From contig NZ_JASBAO010000001.1 in NCBI RefSeq assembly GCF_029953265.1, positions 2,280,619-2,344,618 on the forward strand: a DNA stretch of 64,000 nt, given 5' to 3'. The translations under genes were made by a program, and so were the position numbers. This document shows, piece by piece, positions 38,644-47,093 of the stretch. The DNA comes from Commensalibacter oyaizuii (lineage in GTDB: Bacteria; Pseudomonadota; Alphaproteobacteria; Acetobacterales; Acetobacteraceae). The notes beneath the pieces are model-generated. The model saw only the letters and a list, made by a program, of their open reading frames with translations, was not told the DNA's origin and ran no database searches. Position 1 is the stretch's first letter. Each line of letters begins with the position of its first letter.

Positions 38644-39693
38644 TTACATAGACTGACCTTCAATCAAACAAGCATCTCCATAGGAATAAAAACGATATCC
38701 ACTTTGAATGGCATGTTGATAAGCATGTCGCAATTTTTCTGTTCCTCCAAAGGCACAGACCAACATAAACAATGTCGATCTGGGTAAATGAAAATTGGTC
38801 ATCAGCATATCAACCGCTTTGAATTGATAGCCTGGAAGAATAAAGATTGAGGTTTCTTTGTGAAATGGATGAATAATTCCATGTTCATCAACAGCACTTT
38901 CCAATAAACGCAAAGAGGTCGTGCCAACAGCAATAATACGGCGTTTTTCTGCTTTGGCTTGATTTAAGCGTTTGGCAACTTCTGGGGTAATAATGCCATA
39001 TTCTGCATGCATGTGATGATCGTTAATATTATCACTACGCACAGGTAAAAACGTGCCAGCACCCACATGCAGGGTTAATGTTAATCGCTCAACGCCAATT
39101 TGATCAAGCTCTGTTAATAGTTCATCGGTAAAATGTAACCCAGCTGTTGGTGCTGCCACTGCACCAGGGTGATGAGAGAATATGGTATGGTAATCTTTTT
39201 CATCTTGTTCCGTTGGTCCTTGCGGACGTTCAATATAAGGGGGCAGGGCAAGTTGACCAATATTGCGCAACCATTCATCAAAGGTATCCCCTTCGACGCT
39301 GAAACGAATAAAGCCACTACCACCGGTTTCCAGCTCATCAACCGTTGCGTAGACATTACCATCAGGGAAATCTAGCTTATCACCGACTTTTAATCTTCTG
39401 CTATTTTTAATCAAAACATGCCAACGACCATCGCCCATCGGGCGATCCAACGTAATACCAATATGGGCTGCACCGCGCATGGCGGATAATTTTGCGTGAA
39501 TGACTTTGGTATCATTCGCAACCAGTATATCGCCTTCGCGAAAAAAAGAGGGTAGATCACGGATGATTTTGTCTTCTAGATTATGCTGAGCAGGAATGTA
39601 AAGTAACTTAGCCAGATCTTTGGGGCGCATAGGGTGATGCGCAATAGAGTGCTCTGGTAAGTCAAAATCAAAATCAGCCGTTTGGTCAGTCAT
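38644..39693 (-). CDS. queA: tRNA S-adenosylmethionine ribosyltransferase-isomerase
   Basis: QueA adds the epoxycyclopentanediol moiety from S-adenosylmethionine to preQ1 in tRNA, the step between Tgt and QueG. At 349 residues it is complete. DFDFDLPEHSIAHHP at the start, GAVAAPTAGLHFTDELL, LTLHVGAGTFLPV, and the TNFHLPRSTLFMLVCAFGG segment are diagnostic. It ends with YGDACLIEGQSM, the tail that was copied into two relics nearby. No operon partner follows; tgt lies far downstream on the same strand. Confidence 0.97.
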   Translation of the reverse strand: MTDQTADFDFDLPEHSIAHHPMRPKDLAKLLYIPAQHNLEDKIIRDLPSFFREGDILVANDTKVIHAKLSAMRGAAHIGITLDRPMGDGRWHVLIKNSRRLKVGDKLDFPDGNVYATVDELETGGSGFIRFSVEGDTFDEWLRNIGQLALPPYIERPQGPTEQDEKDYHTIFSHHPGAVAAPTAGLHFTDELLTELDQIGVERLTLTLHVGAGTFLPVRSDNINDHHMHAEYGIITPEVAKRLNQAKAEKRRIIAVGTTSLRLLESAVDEHGIIHPFHKETSIFILPGYQFKAVDMLMTNFHLPRSTLFMLVCAFGGTEKLRHAYQHAIQSGYRFYSYGDACLIEGQSM

Positions 39694-39772
39694 TCTAAAT
39701 CATCCATTGTCATCTGGCGGAGAGTTACTATGCCTATAGATAACGAACGACAAGAATTAATCAAGAGCGATC

Positions 39773-40246
39773 TTATTTCTGACAATGTTTTGCGAGACTT
39801 TGTAATGGATTACGATCGTCAATATAAGGTGCCAGACCATCGCCAATATAATAGAGCAATCCAACCCCTTTGTCGGTGGCATATTGCGCAGGCTGTCCAC
39901 CAAAGAAATAAGAAGAGTCAGCAACCTTCTTAATCCGTTCCTCAAAAGCGCGTTCATTAATAAATGATTTGTCAAGTTCAGGAGGGAGTTGGCGACCATC
40001 CTTTGCCATTATTAAAATTATGTCTCCAGCAACACAAACCTCAATATCAGCACTATTGATATTTGTTTTTTTATAGCATTTTTGCACATCCTTAATCAGC
40101 CCGTTTAATCCTTTTTGACACACAATCGGTGCATATCGATTGATAACTTTTTGAGCATTTTGTGCAGACATCTGTTTTGAGGATATTTGTGCGTTAGCTG
40201 TTACAGGAAGAAGTAAAACCGTGAAGGTTAAGAGGAATTTTTTCAT
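39773..40246 (-). CDS. Secreted four-cysteine protein, divergent paralog 5
   Basis: 157 residues with a signal peptide (MKKFLLTFTVLLLPVTANA). The cysteine layout matches the plus-strand family: YAPIVCQKGL, QKCYKKT, EVCVAGDI and a C-terminal KHCQK. Overall identity is low, so it is an older member on the other strand. It lies upstream of queA, so the family brackets that gene. The start at 40246 is chosen over a TTG at 40264 because of the signal peptide. Confidence 0.65.
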   Translation of the reverse strand: MKKFLLTFTVLLLPVTANAQISSKQMSAQNAQKVINRYAPIVCQKGLNGLIKDVQKCYKKTNINSADIEVCVAGDIILIMAKDGRQLPPELDKSFINERAFEERIKKVADSSYFFGGQPAQYATDKGVGLLYYIGDGLAPYIDDRNPLQSLAKHCQK

Positions 40247-40284
40247 AATGGTTGCTTGATACAAGTTTCAAATAAATCATATTA

Positions 40285-41016
40285 TTAAGGTTTTTTTGAA
40301 TGATAATAAAAATGATTTCCTTTTTTTAAAGGGTTTTCGCAGTATTCAGTTTGTTGATTATACCAATCATAAAATGGGATTGTTAATTTTTGATTGCTAT
40401 ATTTTTTCCAAGCATGGATTAACTCAAAATATGTTTTAAACTCTTGCATATAAGCTTGTTGATCTGTTTCGCATGTAATTTGAGGGATAAGTCCTGCAAG
40501 AATGTCTAGGATTTCAAATGAATCGTTTAAATCCCCGATAAAAAAAGACTCATTCAGATGATGTGTCGAGAAATATAATCGTTCAAGATAAAAGTTGATG
40601 ATTGCGTTGAGGCAAACTTGATTGTTTGAATCTATTGCAAATCCTTTTTGGTAATAACTTACATCTTGCGCTAAAAATCCAAGCCATTGATAAATGATAG
40701 CAGATGGTTCGCTTAATTTTTCCCACTCTTGTAAAAATTGTAGAAGATATTTTGTTAAACGATAATTCGGCAGCGTGTATATTTCTGTGTGATGATAAAG
40801 TAATGGAAGTAATTCAAGTGCAATTTTCTTTTGATCTTCAAAAGGCAGCGCTTCACAGTTCTCAACAAATTTATTAATTTTTTGCAATGAAATTTTTCTT
40901 AAGCCAATTTCTTGATAATGGCAATATTCAGAGAATAATTCAAAATTACCCTTTTCTTTGTAATATTCTGCAATTTGTTTTAAATTCTCAAATTGATGCG
41001 ACTTTTGGTACGACAT
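40285..41016 (-). CDS. Hypothetical protein, helical repeat-like
   Basis: About 243 residues, soluble, rich in Tyr, Leu, Glu and Phe, with regularly spaced helices that suggest a TPR-like solenoid (YYKEKGNFELFSEYCHY near the start; YYQKGFAIDSNNQVCLNAII in the middle). An ATG at 41040 would add eight residues; the one at 41016 has AGGA upstream at long range. It lies upstream of paralog 5 on the same strand, 38 bp apart, so it may share a transcript. I recognise no family. Confidence 0.55.
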   Translation of the reverse strand: MSYQKSHQFENLKQIAEYYKEKGNFELFSEYCHYQEIGLRKISLQKINKFVENCEALPFEDQKKIALELLPLLYHHTEIYTLPNYRLTKYLLQFLQEWEKLSEPSAIIYQWLGFLAQDVSYYQKGFAIDSNNQVCLNAIINFYLERLYFSTHHLNESFFIGDLNDSFEILDILAGLIPQITCETDQQAYMQEFKTYFELIHAWKKYSNQKLTIPFYDWYNQQTEYCENPLKKGNHFYYHSKKP

Positions 41017-41188
41017 AATAAAGAATATCCTGCATTCCATTTTAAATTTATAATGAAAGCTTTTTACATAATGTTAACTGATGGAAATAATAGATTGTTC
41101 GTCTACAAGGCAATAAGGAATTGAATGTTATACAAATATAGACAAAATACCGCAGGAAAAGCAACTTTATAATAATAGGGGTAGGAAG

Positions 41189-41425
41189 ATGATCCTACAA
41201 CAATATGATCTGCCAGGCTATCAACGTATCGTGGAGCTATATTATTATAGTATTTCTTATGAAGAAGGAAAAATGGCGTATAATTTTAATGTAATTGCAT
41301 TAGTTTATATAAATAGTCAAAGGCAAGCATTTAATTTTTTGACGTAGAGCTGGCTTGAATATTGCAATTTATTGTATAAGGTCAGATATACAAGGTTTGA
41401 ATTGATTGAAAAATATCGTGAATAA
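41189..41425 (+). pseudogene. Possible small gene with in-frame TAG
   Basis: From an ATG at 41189 (AGGAAG just upstream) a frame runs to TAG at 41345-41347 and then stays open, with coding-like composition, to TAA at 41423. The parts read MILQQYDLPGYQRIVELYYY and SWLEYCNLLYKVRYTRFELI. It could be a broken small gene, a 52-residue peptide, or chance. The rest of the 473-bp gap at 41041-41513 shows nothing else apart from a terminator. Confidence 0.3.
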
Positions 41426-41466
41426 ATCTAGAAAAATAATGTGGATCAGCGTGTGATAGAATATTT

Positions 41467-41508
41467 ATTTTTAGGTTTAGAATATGATTTTACTCTAAAC
41501 CTAAAAAT
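41467..41508 (-). terminator. Intrinsic terminator after wrbA
   Basis: ATTTTTAGGTTTAGA (41467-41481) pairs perfectly with TCTAAACCTAAAAAT (41494-41508), a 15-bp stem ending in U-rich arms, 6 bases from the wrbA stop. Confidence 0.85.
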
Positions 41509-41513
41509 ATGCG

Positions 41514-42116
41514 TTAAGAAACTAGCTTATTTGTAATTTCAGCAACATGCTTGCCATAAAATTTAGCACCATCTAATTCATTTTGAGATACTGCACGAGA
41601 TCCATCAGGGCCAGCAATGGTTGATGGACCATAAGGCGTTCCACCCGTGATTTCTTTGATTTCTGATAAACCAGGGAAAGAGAAGGGAAAGCTAGCAATT
41701 GTCATACCATAATGCATTAAATTAGTGATTAACGACATCAAAGTTAACTCTTGGCCTGCATGTTGTGTGCCTGTGCTGGTGAATACACCACCAACTTTGC
41801 CAATTAATGCACCTTTTGCCCATAATCCCCCTGTTTGATCCAGAAAGTTTGCCATTTGTGATGAAATACGTCCAAAACGCGTGCCTGTTCCGATGATGAT
41901 ACCATCGTAATCAGCCAATTCATCTGGTGTTGCGATAGGGGCTGCTTGATCGGTTTTAAAGTTGTGCCGGCGGGCAGCTTCTTCTGGTACTAATTCTGGT
42001 ACTCGTTTGACTACTGCGCTTGCGCCAGTTTGTTCAATTCCTTTGGCAATGGCATAAGCCATGGTTTCAATATGGCCATAGGAAGAATAGTATAAAACAA
42101 GAATGCGTGCAGACAT
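41514..42116 (-). CDS. wrbA: NAD(P)H:quinone oxidoreductase, WrbA type
   Basis: WrbA is an FMN-dependent enzyme that reduces quinones by two electrons and limits oxidative stress. From the ATG at 42116 it is 200 residues. The flavodoxin start [16 protein letters not shown], the [17 protein letters not shown] and [15 protein letters not shown] segments, and [12 protein letters not shown] are typical. The open frame reaches 42239, but the family start fits 42116, with AAAGG upstream. It is a single-gene unit. Confidence 0.95.
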   Translation of the reverse strand: MSARILVLYYSSYGHIETMAYAIAKGIEQTGASAVVKRVPELVPEEAARRHNFKTDQAAPIATPDELADYDGIIIGTGTRFGRISSQMANFLDQTGGLWAKGALIGKVGGVFTSTGTQHAGQELTLMSLITNLMHYGMTIASFPFSFPGLSEIKEITGGTPYGPSTIAGPDGSRAVSQNELDGAKFYGKHVAEITNKLVS

Positions 42117-42490
42117 AATATGAACCTTTATAATAAGATGAAAAGTAATTTCATGACTATTAGGATATTCTATTAGAAAAAAAAGATAATCTTTTATTTT
42201 GTAAAAATATTTAAAACTGACAGTGTTAAATATAATCACTTTTTTATAAATTGATTAAAAAGTCATTTTCTTTTTATATGAATTCGCCGTTATTATTGCT
42301 TAAGATAATATAGATGACAATTTATTGTTATTTTATTGGTAATTTATCAAATAATTTAATGAAAAAGTGCTAAGTATGGTTTTTGATTGCAATATTATTT
42401 CTTATATGTAAGATTATTCTTGTTTTATTGTTGTTACACAACATAATGATTCTACTCTTCAGAGTCATTATGTTGTGATCAATAAACGAA
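42117..42490. other. Intergenic region wrbA-sspB
   Basis: About 374 bp of A/T-rich DNA holding the wrbA promoter and the sspB terminator. An open extension of the wrbA frame through 42239 looks non-coding. No RNA gene was recognised. Confidence 0.4.
42437..42477 (-). terminator. Terminator after sspB
   Basis: CACAACATAATGA (42437-42449) pairs with TCATTATGTTGTG (42465-42477), a perfect 13-bp stem 14 bases past the sspB stop. Confidence 0.7.
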
Positions 42491-43030
42491 TTACTTTTTA
42501 CGAAAAGCATCTAAGCTTACCACTTGGGAATCTTCTTTTGTCTCTGAAGTGTGACTTTGAAGTATTGGATCATTTTTATGGGGCGGTGCCTCTGTAACTA
42601 TAGAGACAGGTGCAGGCAATGGTCGAAAACCTAGGGATAGTTTTGCTTCAGGATCGGCAAAGTTAGTAATGGATCCAAATGGAATGACTAGTGTTGATGG
42701 TATCCCACCAAAAGAAAGACCTACCGAAATAATTTTTGTTTTTTCGTCAACTATCAAATCCCAAAATTGATGCTGCAATACAATAGTGATTTCATTGGGG
42801 TATTGGGCTTTTAATCGATCAGGAATGTCAACGCCAGGATAGGTTGTTTCAAAAGTTATATAAAAACTATGGTTATTTGGTAAGCCGTTAATAGAGATAT
42901 ACTGCACTGCACTGATCATAACTTGACGATATGCAGTCTCGATCCATTCTTGATAGGGTAACAAGATTTGAGGCGGATTACCATCATTTCCGTCGAAACC
43001 ATTATTATTTGATCCATTTGAATGTGTCAT
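42491..43030 (-). CDS. sspB: ClpXP adaptor SspB (alphaproteobacterial type)
   Basis: SspB binds the ssrA tag on stalled proteins and hands them to ClpXP. The 179-residue length and the features LPYQEWIETAYRQVMISAVQ, the FYITFETTYPGVDIPDRLK strand, ITIVLQHQFWDL and the SVGLSFGGIPSTLVIPFGSIT region are typical. The C-terminal VVSLDAFRKK would be the ClpX-docking tail. It is directly beside ssrA, which makes the RNA of its target tag, on the same strand. That neighbourhood is functionally meaningful. Confidence 0.95.
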   Translation of the reverse strand: MTHSNGSNNNGFDGNDGNPPQILLPYQEWIETAYRQVMISAVQYISINGLPNNHSFYITFETTYPGVDIPDRLKAQYPNEITIVLQHQFWDLIVDEKTKIISVGLSFGGIPSTLVIPFGSITNFADPEAKLSLGFRPLPAPVSIVTEAPPHKNDPILQSHTSETKEDSQVVSLDAFRKK

Positions 43031-43082
43031 TACGTAAATTATCTCTAAATTGGGGAAATATAAAATTAAGAAAGAACCTAAA

Positions 43083-43108
43083 GCTTGATAGAAGTAGATA
43101 GATCAAGC
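43083..43108 (-). terminator. Terminator of ssrA
   Basis: GCTTGAT (43083-43089 on +) and ATCAAGC (43102-43108) form a hairpin; on the minus strand it is followed by TTTAGGTTCTTTC. It lies at the 3' end of the tmRNA coding piece. Confidence 0.65.
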
Positions 43109-43372
43109 GAGGGGCTTCTGTTGCCCGGTGCCCCCCAAACCGCGCTTGTTACATTGGCTTATTAGGCCGCAACAGCGTGTGCCTCGAAATTATCGTTGGC
43201 ATTTGTAAAAAACAGCCCGATAACGGTGGTACAATACCGAGCAAAAAATATATCTTTACTACGCGTGTCGATCCTATTTCGTCCCCATAAATGGTGGAGA
43301 CGCCGGGTACCGCCCCCGGGTCCACTACGCTTATTCCATATACCGTTTATTGCCATAGTTGGAAAACCAACA
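43109..43372 (-). ncRNA. ssrA: Two-piece (permuted) tmRNA
   Basis: The alphaproteobacterial permuted tmRNA. Transcribed leftward, the acceptor piece comes first and ends in CTCCACCA at 43292 (plus coordinate). Only 5 nt then separate it from the 5' GGGGACG of the coding piece (43286). GGGGACG pairs with CGTCTCC to form the 7-bp acceptor stem with one G-T pair. AGGATCGAC after the coding-piece start is the D-loop type segment. The tag frame, 43200-43162, reads ANDNFEAHAVAA then TAA. A TATACT box at 43383-43378 on the minus strand places the transcript start near 43372. GC content is much higher than the surroundings, as for stable RNA. It works with SspB encoded next to it. Confidence 0.95.
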
Positions 43373-43377
43373 CTTAC

Positions 43378-43383
43378 AGTATA
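43378..43383 (-). promoter_or_regulatory. ssrA -10 box
   Basis: TATACT on the minus strand, 6 bases before the likely start of the tmRNA acceptor piece. No good -35 hexamer is seen; the DNA upstream is a T-run. Confidence 0.45.
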
Positions 43384-43548
43384 GTGGTAATTGATTTGTA
43401 AAAAAAGGGGGATCGTGTAATTTTTTTTATATTATAGATTGTAAGTAACATAATATATTTTTTTGCTGGATTTACTTGTTTATCATGTTATGCCAAATAT
43501 AATTGATATTATTATTTATTGTTCGCAATAATTTATTAGGAAAAACGA

Positions 43549-44934
43549 ATGAGTAAAGCCGCGATCGCTGGAGGTATTATTATTGTTATTGCTGCTGCAG
43601 GGGGTGGGGGATACTATTACGCCTCTCAACAAGCAGAACAAGCATTGCAAAATCGAATTAAGCAAATTGAAAAGCTTGCCCCAGGGGCATCGCTGACCTA
43701 TGCTGGTTCGAATGTTAGTGTTTTGTCCAAAACCGCAACCTTAACCAAAGTTGTTTTTAAGGATGCAAAGGGTCAAGAATATGACGCCGAAAGCGTTGCG
43801 TTTACGCCAGATTCTGAAGATAAGTTATCCAAAGTCGTTATCGAAAAATTTCATACTGTGATTGACGGCGGTACAATCAATATCGGTCGGATTGACGTTA
43901 ATAATTTTGATTTAAATTCAGGTGCGATTGTTATTGCTGACGGCAAGATTGAAAAAATTATTCCATCTAAGGCACGTTTTGATTTATTAAATATTCAAGA
44001 TGTTAATTTCACCGCACCAGATAAGACAACAGGCACTATTGGTCAGTTCGAAATCAAAAATTATGGATTAAATCGTCAGTCTGATCAGTTAATAAAACAA
44101 GTCAATATTAACATTGCTAACATCGCTGCTGCTGACAAGGGTGATTTTCTTAAGATCGGAAAGATACAGTTAGATGGTATGCAATTTGCAAATGCGGTTC
44201 AAAGCATCGAACATCGTACTCCTCCTAAATCTTCTCCGGGGGAACCGAAGTTTGCCAGTATAGACGGTGTTGAAGCCCAACTCCAAGGGAAGAAATGGGC
44301 CTTGGCTAAATTTGAAGCAAATAATAGCAAAGAAAGTAACGGTGATTTAAAAAGCCGTACTACATTTAATGGCATGGTTATCAACACGCAAACCAATTAT
44401 GCACTGGCTCCTATCAATGCGCTTGGTTATAAAACGCTGGATTTATCAGGTAGTATTGAAGGTAATTATAAACACGATACCAGCCAGTGGTCTTTTGATC
44501 CTCTTGATATCAACGTTACTAATTTTGGTAATGTTAAAGCATCTTTTAAATTTAATGGCCCTGAAAGTCTGTCTGCCAATAATCCGCAAGAGATAGTCAG
44601 CAAGTATGCATTGGTCTCATTAAAATTAACATTACAAAATGAGGGGCTTGTGCAGCATCTTTTAGAAAGTAGTGCTAAACAAAAAGGTGTTACAGTTGAA
44701 CAAGCAAAGGCAACTTGGATTGATTACTTCAAATCAGACATGAATAATTCGCCTATTCCATTGCAAAAGCAAGGGGATCAAGCAATTATTGATGTATTAA
44801 CAAATCCTAAGACTGCGATTATGGTCGACGTGCAGCCAAAGGCACCCGTCACTGCAATAAGCTTGATGCGAAAATCTCCGAAGGAGATCTTTGATGCTTT
44901 AAATGCAACTGTTAAAACACAACTACCAAAATAG
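43549..44934 (+). CDS. Membrane-anchored protein of unknown function, paralog A
   Basis: 461 residues with one N-terminal membrane segment (IAGGIIIVIAAAGGGGYYYASQQ) and a large, presumably periplasmic, beta-rich part. The motif SLTYAGSNVSVLSKTATLTKVVF near residues 48-70 recurs in the next two genes. The overall layout weakly resembles the DUF945/AsmA-like proteins, but I would not name it. It is followed by its own terminator, so paralogs A, B and C are separate units despite being adjacent. AGGAAAAACG precedes the ATG. Confidence 0.65.
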   Translation: MSKAAIAGGIIIVIAAAGGGGYYYASQQAEQALQNRIKQIEKLAPGASLTYAGSNVSVLSKTATLTKVVFKDAKGQEYDAESVAFTPDSEDKLSKVVIEKFHTVIDGGTINIGRIDVNNFDLNSGAIVIADGKIEKIIPSKARFDLLNIQDVNFTAPDKTTGTIGQFEIKNYGLNRQSDQLIKQVNINIANIAAADKGDFLKIGKIQLDGMQFANAVQSIEHRTPPKSSPGEPKFASIDGVEAQLQGKKWALAKFEANNSKESNGDLKSRTTFNGMVINTQTNYALAPINALGYKTLDLSGSIEGNYKHDTSQWSFDPLDINVTNFGNVKASFKFNGPESLSANNPQEIVSKYALVSLKLTLQNEGLVQHLLESSAKQKGVTVEQAKATWIDYFKSDMNNSPIPLQKQGDQAIIDVLTNPKTAIMVDVQPKAPVTAISLMRKSPKEIFDALNATVKTQLPK

Positions 44935-44964
44935 TTAGTTATAGATAAAAACATCAATTAATAG

Positions 44965-44995
44965 AAACGGCATGTACTATATTCATGCCGTTTTT
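44965..44995 (+). terminator. Terminator of paralog A gene
   Basis: AAACGGCATG (44965-44974) pairs with CATGCCGTTT (44984-44993) and is followed by more T. Confidence 0.85.
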
Positions 44996-45071
44996 GATAT
45001 GGAAGTATTTTGTATGCTTATGCAAAATATCGAGTAACAAAAAAGAATAATAACATTTCGGAGGGGATTTT

Positions 45072-46817
45072 ATGAGTAAGGCAGTCATAATAGGTGGAAT
45101 AATTGTTGTTGTTGGGTCTGTTGGGGGTGGGGGATATTATTATGTTTCTCAGCAAGTTGAACATAAGTTTCAAGAACAAATTAAAATTATTGAGCATGCA
45201 AATCCAGGAAGCTCGCTTACTTTTGCCAATCACTCAATTAACGTATTTTCTCAAAAGGTTACACTAGATAAAGTCCAATATACTCAAAAGGATGGGACTG
45301 TTTATAATGCTGATCAAGTGGATATTACGTTGGGTGCTGATCATTCATTATCAAAATTATCTGTTAATGCATTATCTGGGCATGACAAGGAAAATCTAAA
45401 TCAATTTAGTGCTGCCCACGTCGATGTTGATAATTTCAAGGCTGAACCAGGAGCATGGGTTGTGAAAGATGGGCATCTGGAGAAGTTATATCCATCGAAA
45501 ATAAAGTTTGATTTACTAAATATCGGTCAGCTTCAAGCAACTACAAAAGATGAAGTTTTGAAATTTGGCGAATTTCAAATAAAGGATTTCGGAGTTGGTC
45601 GTAAAACAGATATTATCCTAAAGCAACAGGATATAAAAAGTACCGATGATACTCATAAATATCAAGCTACCCTTGGTAATTTCCAAGTTTATAAAATAAA
45701 TCTTGCAGATATTTCTAAAATCATCGAAACACGTTATCAAGAGTTACAAAGCGATCAAACAAAAGAAGCCAAAGTAAAAGCTACCTTAAATATTTTATCC
45801 CAAGTAAATTTTGCATTATTAAATATTGGTGATTTTAAATTGGCATCAGAACCACCCAACGATTTGTCGATGGGGTTAAAGCAATTTCAAATAAAGGATT
45901 ACGGTACTAACCAACTTGGTAATATCACGTTAAATCAGCTTGATATTTACAACGTTGATGGCAAGCCAGATAATTATTTGAAAGTTGGTTCTTTTGATAG
46001 TGGAAAAATATTACTTGCTTTGACGTTTAAGAATTTAAGTCAAATCAAATGGGATAATTTGTACAATTTTTCCAAGCAATTTTCCGATATTCAAGTCGAA
46101 GAAATGAAAAAACTTGGTGCTATGACGACTTCGGCTAATCTTTCTGATGTTGCTTTCGGATTTGAGGGTAACAAAATAGATTTATCAAAATTTGAAGTGA
46201 TAGGAACTCAAGATACAAAAGGGGATATAAAAGCAAATTATCGTCTTAATGATTTGAAAATGAATTTTTCTGATCAGGATAGGGACGTCAAAATCTTGAT
46301 AGATATGGGTTATAAAACCTTAGAATTCTCTGGTATGATGAATGTTATATACCAAAAAGATATCAGCCAATGGACATATACGTTTGACAATGTTGCTATA
46401 AAAGATTTTGGTGCGCTAAATCTTACTTTTAAAATGATTGCCCCCTTTAATTTTGGGTCCGAAAATCCTATGACATTAATGTTGAATCCTAATCTAAAAT
46501 TCGTTGGGTTCAATATGAATTTATTAAGTAAAGGGATTATTCAACGTTTTATTGATTATACTGCTAAAAAACGGGGAATTTCTGTCGATCAGGTAAAAGA
46601 AGGGATCATCTCAGAAATTAAATTAAGAGCAGAGGCAAAAAGCTCTGATGTTGTGCTTCAACAATTATGTCAAGCTGCTATCGAAATTGTTCAAGACCCA
46701 CAAAAAGCTTTATTGATTAATATTAATCCACCTTCCGCTGTGCCTTTTATCAGCATGATGGGTGCAAATAGCAATCAGGTTGCAAAGCAATTAGATATAC
46801 AAATTAAAGCACAATAA
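45072..46817 (+). CDS. Membrane-anchored protein of unknown function, paralog B
   Basis: 581 residues, the longest of the three. The N-terminal anchor (GGIIVVVGSVGGGGYYYVSQQVE) is nearly the same as in paralog A, followed by SLTFANHSINVFSQKVTLDKVQ. The extra length comes from an internal duplication: KFGEFQIKDFGVGRKTDIIL near residue 160 recurs as LKQFQIKDYGTNQLGNITL near 275. CGGAGGGG precedes the ATG. Function unknown; a bridge or chaperone-like role in the periplasm is possible only by analogy with AsmA-like shapes. Confidence 0.65.
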   Translation: MSKAVIIGGIIVVVGSVGGGGYYYVSQQVEHKFQEQIKIIEHANPGSSLTFANHSINVFSQKVTLDKVQYTQKDGTVYNADQVDITLGADHSLSKLSVNALSGHDKENLNQFSAAHVDVDNFKAEPGAWVVKDGHLEKLYPSKIKFDLLNIGQLQATTKDEVLKFGEFQIKDFGVGRKTDIILKQQDIKSTDDTHKYQATLGNFQVYKINLADISKIIETRYQELQSDQTKEAKVKATLNILSQVNFALLNIGDFKLASEPPNDLSMGLKQFQIKDYGTNQLGNITLNQLDIYNVDGKPDNYLKVGSFDSGKILLALTFKNLSQIKWDNLYNFSKQFSDIQVEEMKKLGAMTTSANLSDVAFGFEGNKIDLSKFEVIGTQDTKGDIKANYRLNDLKMNFSDQDRDVKILIDMGYKTLEFSGMMNVIYQKDISQWTYTFDNVAIKDFGALNLTFKMIAPFNFGSENPMTLMLNPNLKFVGFNMNLLSKGIIQRFIDYTAKKRGISVDQVKEGIISEIKLRAEAKSSDVVLQQLCQAAIEIVQDPQKALLININPPSAVPFISMMGANSNQVAKQLDIQIKAQ

Positions 46818-46842
46818 CAGGATTTAATCTTAATTCTTGTCA

Positions 46843-46875
46843 GGCTATAGAAATTTGCATTTCTATAGCCTTTTT
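46843..46875 (+). terminator. Terminator of paralog B gene
   Basis: GGCTATAGAAAT (46843-46854) pairs perfectly with ATTTCTATAGCC (46859-46870), loop TTGC, then TTTTT. A textbook intrinsic terminator. Confidence 0.92.
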
Positions 46876-47093
46876 CATTCTAAAAGTGAAAAATAAAAAC
46901 CAAGAAAAAAGTTGACCGTGTAAAATCGCATTGGTTCTTTGCAGTGATAAACTTTGAATGAAACGGATTTTACTACTTATCAATTAATTTCGTAACAGAA
47001 ACGTTAAATAAAAAAGTGCTTTTGATCTTTATTTAATCTATAAACAGTTTTGAGATAAAATTACGTTCGTCAATCAGTAAGCTCATAAAAAGA

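Noticed and set aside
39682..39933. Plus-strand frame of 83 residues between queA and paralog 5
   Set aside because: It overlaps the convincing minus-strand secreted-protein gene and part of the queA start, and has no binding site or family.
43162..43384. Reading frames of 62-64 residues on both strands
   Set aside because: They lie inside the tmRNA gene. Only the 12-residue tag frame ending at 43162 is translated, as part of tmRNA action.
46912..47093. Small gene between membrane-anchored paralogs B and C
   Set aside because: Only short, broken frames are seen; the region is best read as promoter of paralog C.
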